Below are positions 6,682-8,429 of a stretch of DNA of 8,429 nucleotides, piece after piece (within the stretch, counting starts at the first letter, position 1; each line of letters begins with the position of its first letter). Source of the stretch: Thermococcaceae archaeon. Its GTDB lineage: Archaea; Methanobacteriota_B; Thermococci; Thermococcales; Thermococcaceae. The translations under genes were made by a program, and so were the position numbers. The notes beneath the pieces were generated by a model, which saw only the letters and a program-made list of their open reading frames with translations, was not told the origin of the DNA and ran no database searches. The DNA is taken from positions 1-8,429 of the forward strand of contig JALSON010000304.1 in NCBI GenBank assembly GCA_026986455.1, read 5' to 3'.

Positions 6682-8429
6682 CGCTGCTCCCTCCATATTC
6701 TGAGGGCTACCACCACTGGAGCAGCTGCCCCTCCTCCGGGCACATTGCCCATGGAGGCAAATTCTATATTAACGTTGGGGGGGAGTTCAACCAGTATAGG
6801 CTGGGTCTGTGTACCGTTCCCGCCAAGATTGTTAAAAAGGCGTATTATAGCATCATCCACCGCATACCTATCCCTCCCGGCTAGTAGCTCCGATGCAGTA
6901 ATGCTGCAGTATGGGGCACTCCCCGCGGTGATGTAGTGGGGGTTTGAATCGCCAGTCCAGTAATACGTGATGTTGTAGCCACTGCATCCTAGACGCATGA
7001 GCTGGGGGAACACCCCATCATAGCCCGCATACGCCTGGAGCAGATAGGTGTATTCACCGTTGCCATTGCTTGGTTGTAAATAATACCCATCCCCCAACTC
7101 CACATGCAAAGTATTGGTTCCTGTTGAAATAGCCCCCTGCAAAGGCTGGGATTTCCAGTCAAAGGTATTCGCGGCATACCCAATTTGTGCCAAATGAAGG
7201 AAGGGACTCGAAGGATTACAGCTGTCCCCATAGCAGTGTATATATGCAGACGCCACTGAGGAGCTGCTAACTTCAATCTTCTGATAGGGTGTGGTTCCGG
7301 TATAATACAGCCAGGGATTCTGAACAAATGCCCAGAGGGGTTCCGTACCATCAGGGACTGTGAATGTCCATGTAATATCCCTGCAGTACCCATTGCTGTC
7401 ACAGTTGGATGCAGAATACGTATTTATTGGTCTTGTTATATCAACCGAATACTGGGTAAGGAGAATATCCGAGACATAATCCACATCAATATACGATTGT
7501 GGGGATATCACATGAACACGGGCCCCATAATATGTATCTTTATCCCCCACAAATACTTTAATAACGGTTGTTTTGGTGGATATCTGTTCGTAGCTGAATC
7601 CATTACTGCTGATTGTTGAGTATATTGTGCTGTTGTCCCAGTAACAGGTTTTAATGCTGGAAGCACTATCATAGGAACACGAGGTGGGTGGTATCAAAAT
7701 CCCCGTGGCACTTGTCCCGAGCATGAATCTCAGTTCCACAGGCATTGATGAAGATACATTGCCAACAGACACCTGGATGTTCATTGATGTTATATTGCCG
7801 GGCACAGATAGGAACTTCCAGAGCTCAATACCGTAATAGGAGGACACATCCTCAAAGTGGAAGGTGTGCTTGAGTGAGATTGTTGTGGGAACCGTTGTTG
7901 TGTAATTTATTATTATATGCTGTGCTCCATCTTCTCCACCCCTATTATATCCCGAATAGTAATATGGATTATAAACCCAGACTTCAAATGTGTTCTGTTT
8001 GGATGGGTCAAAGTTCTCTATTAGATTGCAGGTTGCATCATTGGGTGTATCATCAATTTCGTCATTATATCTAACATACTTCCAATAGCTGTATCCATCA
8101 CATGTAACAGGAACACCGTTGATGAACAGTCTGTAGTAAGAATCTGTCCATGCAGGTTCTATGAACCACGTTATTTTATTTATCGTGGCATTGAGAGGAA
8201 TATCCCCCGGAGGGATTATGTATTTTATCACAACATACCTACTCTGACTGGGTGCAGCGGATTCAATATATCCTCCCCTGAGGATATACAGATTGTTTTT
8301 ACGTCCAAGCTTTGTCAGATACGCCCTCGCCATATAACCCCTCGGCGTCTGATTGTAGGCATATCCGGTCAGAACCATGGTGGCCGAGGACACGTCACTC
8401 GCCGTCGAATAATTGGCACCTCCCCTGGA
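6678..8429 (-). CDS. Large cysteine-paired surface protein, 5' end beyond the window
   Basis: The frame is open to the right edge, so the N-terminus, probably including the membrane anchor or signal, is missing; 583 residues are visible. The GTG at 8393 is not a convincing start since coding continues upstream (…SRGGANYSTASD). The protein is rich in Tyr, Ser, Thr and Asn, has N-glycosylation sequons and beta-strand patterning, and has no internal membrane segment, as expected for an exported protein. Ten cysteines form five close sequential pairs. Two regions (first about 170 residues, and about 350-470) both look like beta-sandwich domains. The C-terminus, ELLAGRDRYAVDDAIIRLFNNLG … VVVALRIWREQR, resembles a recurring tail of archaeal surface proteins. 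I do not recognise a named family. It overlaps the next gene by 4 bases (ATGA 6681-6678), so the two are co-translated. A role as adhesin or pilus-like subunit is inferred. Confidence 0.85.
   Translation of the reverse strand, partial: SRGGANYSTASDVSSATMVLTGYAYNQTPRGYMARAYLTKLGRKNNLYILRGGYIESAAPSQSRYVVIKYIIPPGDIPLNATINKITWFIEPAWTDSYYRLFINGVPVTCDGYSYWKYVRYNDEIDDTPNDATCNLIENFDPSKQNTFEVWVYNPYYYSGYNRGGEDGAQHIIINYTTTVPTTISLKHTFHFEDVSSYYGIELWKFLSVPGNITSMNIQVSVGNVSSSMPVELRFMLGTSATGILIPPTSCSYDSASSIKTCYWDNSTIYSTISSNGFSYEQISTKTTVIKVFVGDKDTYYGARVHVISPQSYIDVDYVSDILLTQYSVDITRPINTYSASNCDSNGYCRDITWTFTVPDGTEPLWAFVQNPWLYYTGTTPYQKIEVSSSSVASAYIHCYGDSCNPSSPFLHLAQIGYAANTFDWKSQPLQGAISTGTNTLHVELGDGYYLQPSNGNGEYTYLLQAYAGYDGVFPQLMRLGCSGYNITYYWTGDSNPHYITAGSAPYCSITASELLAGRDRYAVDDAIIRLFNNLGGNGTQTQPILVELPPNVNIEFASMGNVPGGGAAAPVVVALRIWREQR
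6689..6694 (-). promoter_or_regulatory. Ribosome binding site that sets the surface-protein start at 6681
   Basis: GGAGGG on the - strand, 7 bases before ATG 6681, lies inside the last codons of the upstream gene. It overlaps the alternative ATG 6696, which has no site of its own. Confidence 0.65.

Noticed and set aside
6682..6696. ATG 6696 as start of the 811-aa surface protein
   Set aside because: It has no ribosome binding site upstream, and the site for ATG 6681 overlaps it.

Overview
The window looks like chromosomal DNA of a hyperthermophilic euryarchaeon of the order Thermococcales, most likely Thermococcus. The reasons are an archaeal-type PurP ligase, a GMP synthetase split into two separate subunit genes, strong GGAGGTGATC-type ribosome binding sites, TATA-box promoters, poly-T terminators, and a membrane protein resembling the archaeal DUF2101 family. 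This assignment rests on family recognition only; no search was run.

Left part (1-2950, + strand), purine nucleotide metabolism. The window opens inside purP (AICAR + formate + ATP to FAICAR). A promoter follows, then an operon of guaAB (ATP-pyrophosphatase subunit of GMP synthetase), a DUF104-type antitoxin, a PIN-domain toxin (VapC-like) and guaAA (glutamine amidotransferase subunit). The last three genes are chained by 4-base ATGA overlaps, so a toxin-antitoxin pair sits between the two halves of one enzyme. A T8 run closes the operon.

Middle (2950-3520). There is a short, frame-shifted remnant of a SpoVT/AbrB-type antitoxin, with its reading frame broken and restored by two compensating shifts. 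It is followed by a promoter and a small conserved-looking gene of unknown function (88 aa) on the + strand.

Right part (3459-8429, - strand), a cell-surface operon read right to left. A large secreted or surface protein, cut by the right edge, has ten cysteines in close sequential pairs. It overlaps by ATGA an 811-aa anchored surface protein with a pilin-like N-terminus and a DUF2341 plus concanavalin-like module in the middle. A four-helix membrane protein (DUF2101-like) follows after a 13-base gap. Tight coupling suggests the three products work together at the cell surface, possibly in an uncharacterised pilus-like or adhesin complex; this is inference. The DUF2101-like gene runs tail to tail into the small + strand gene with a 61-base coding overlap.

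I saw no tRNA, rRNA, CRISPR array, insertion sequence or replication origin.
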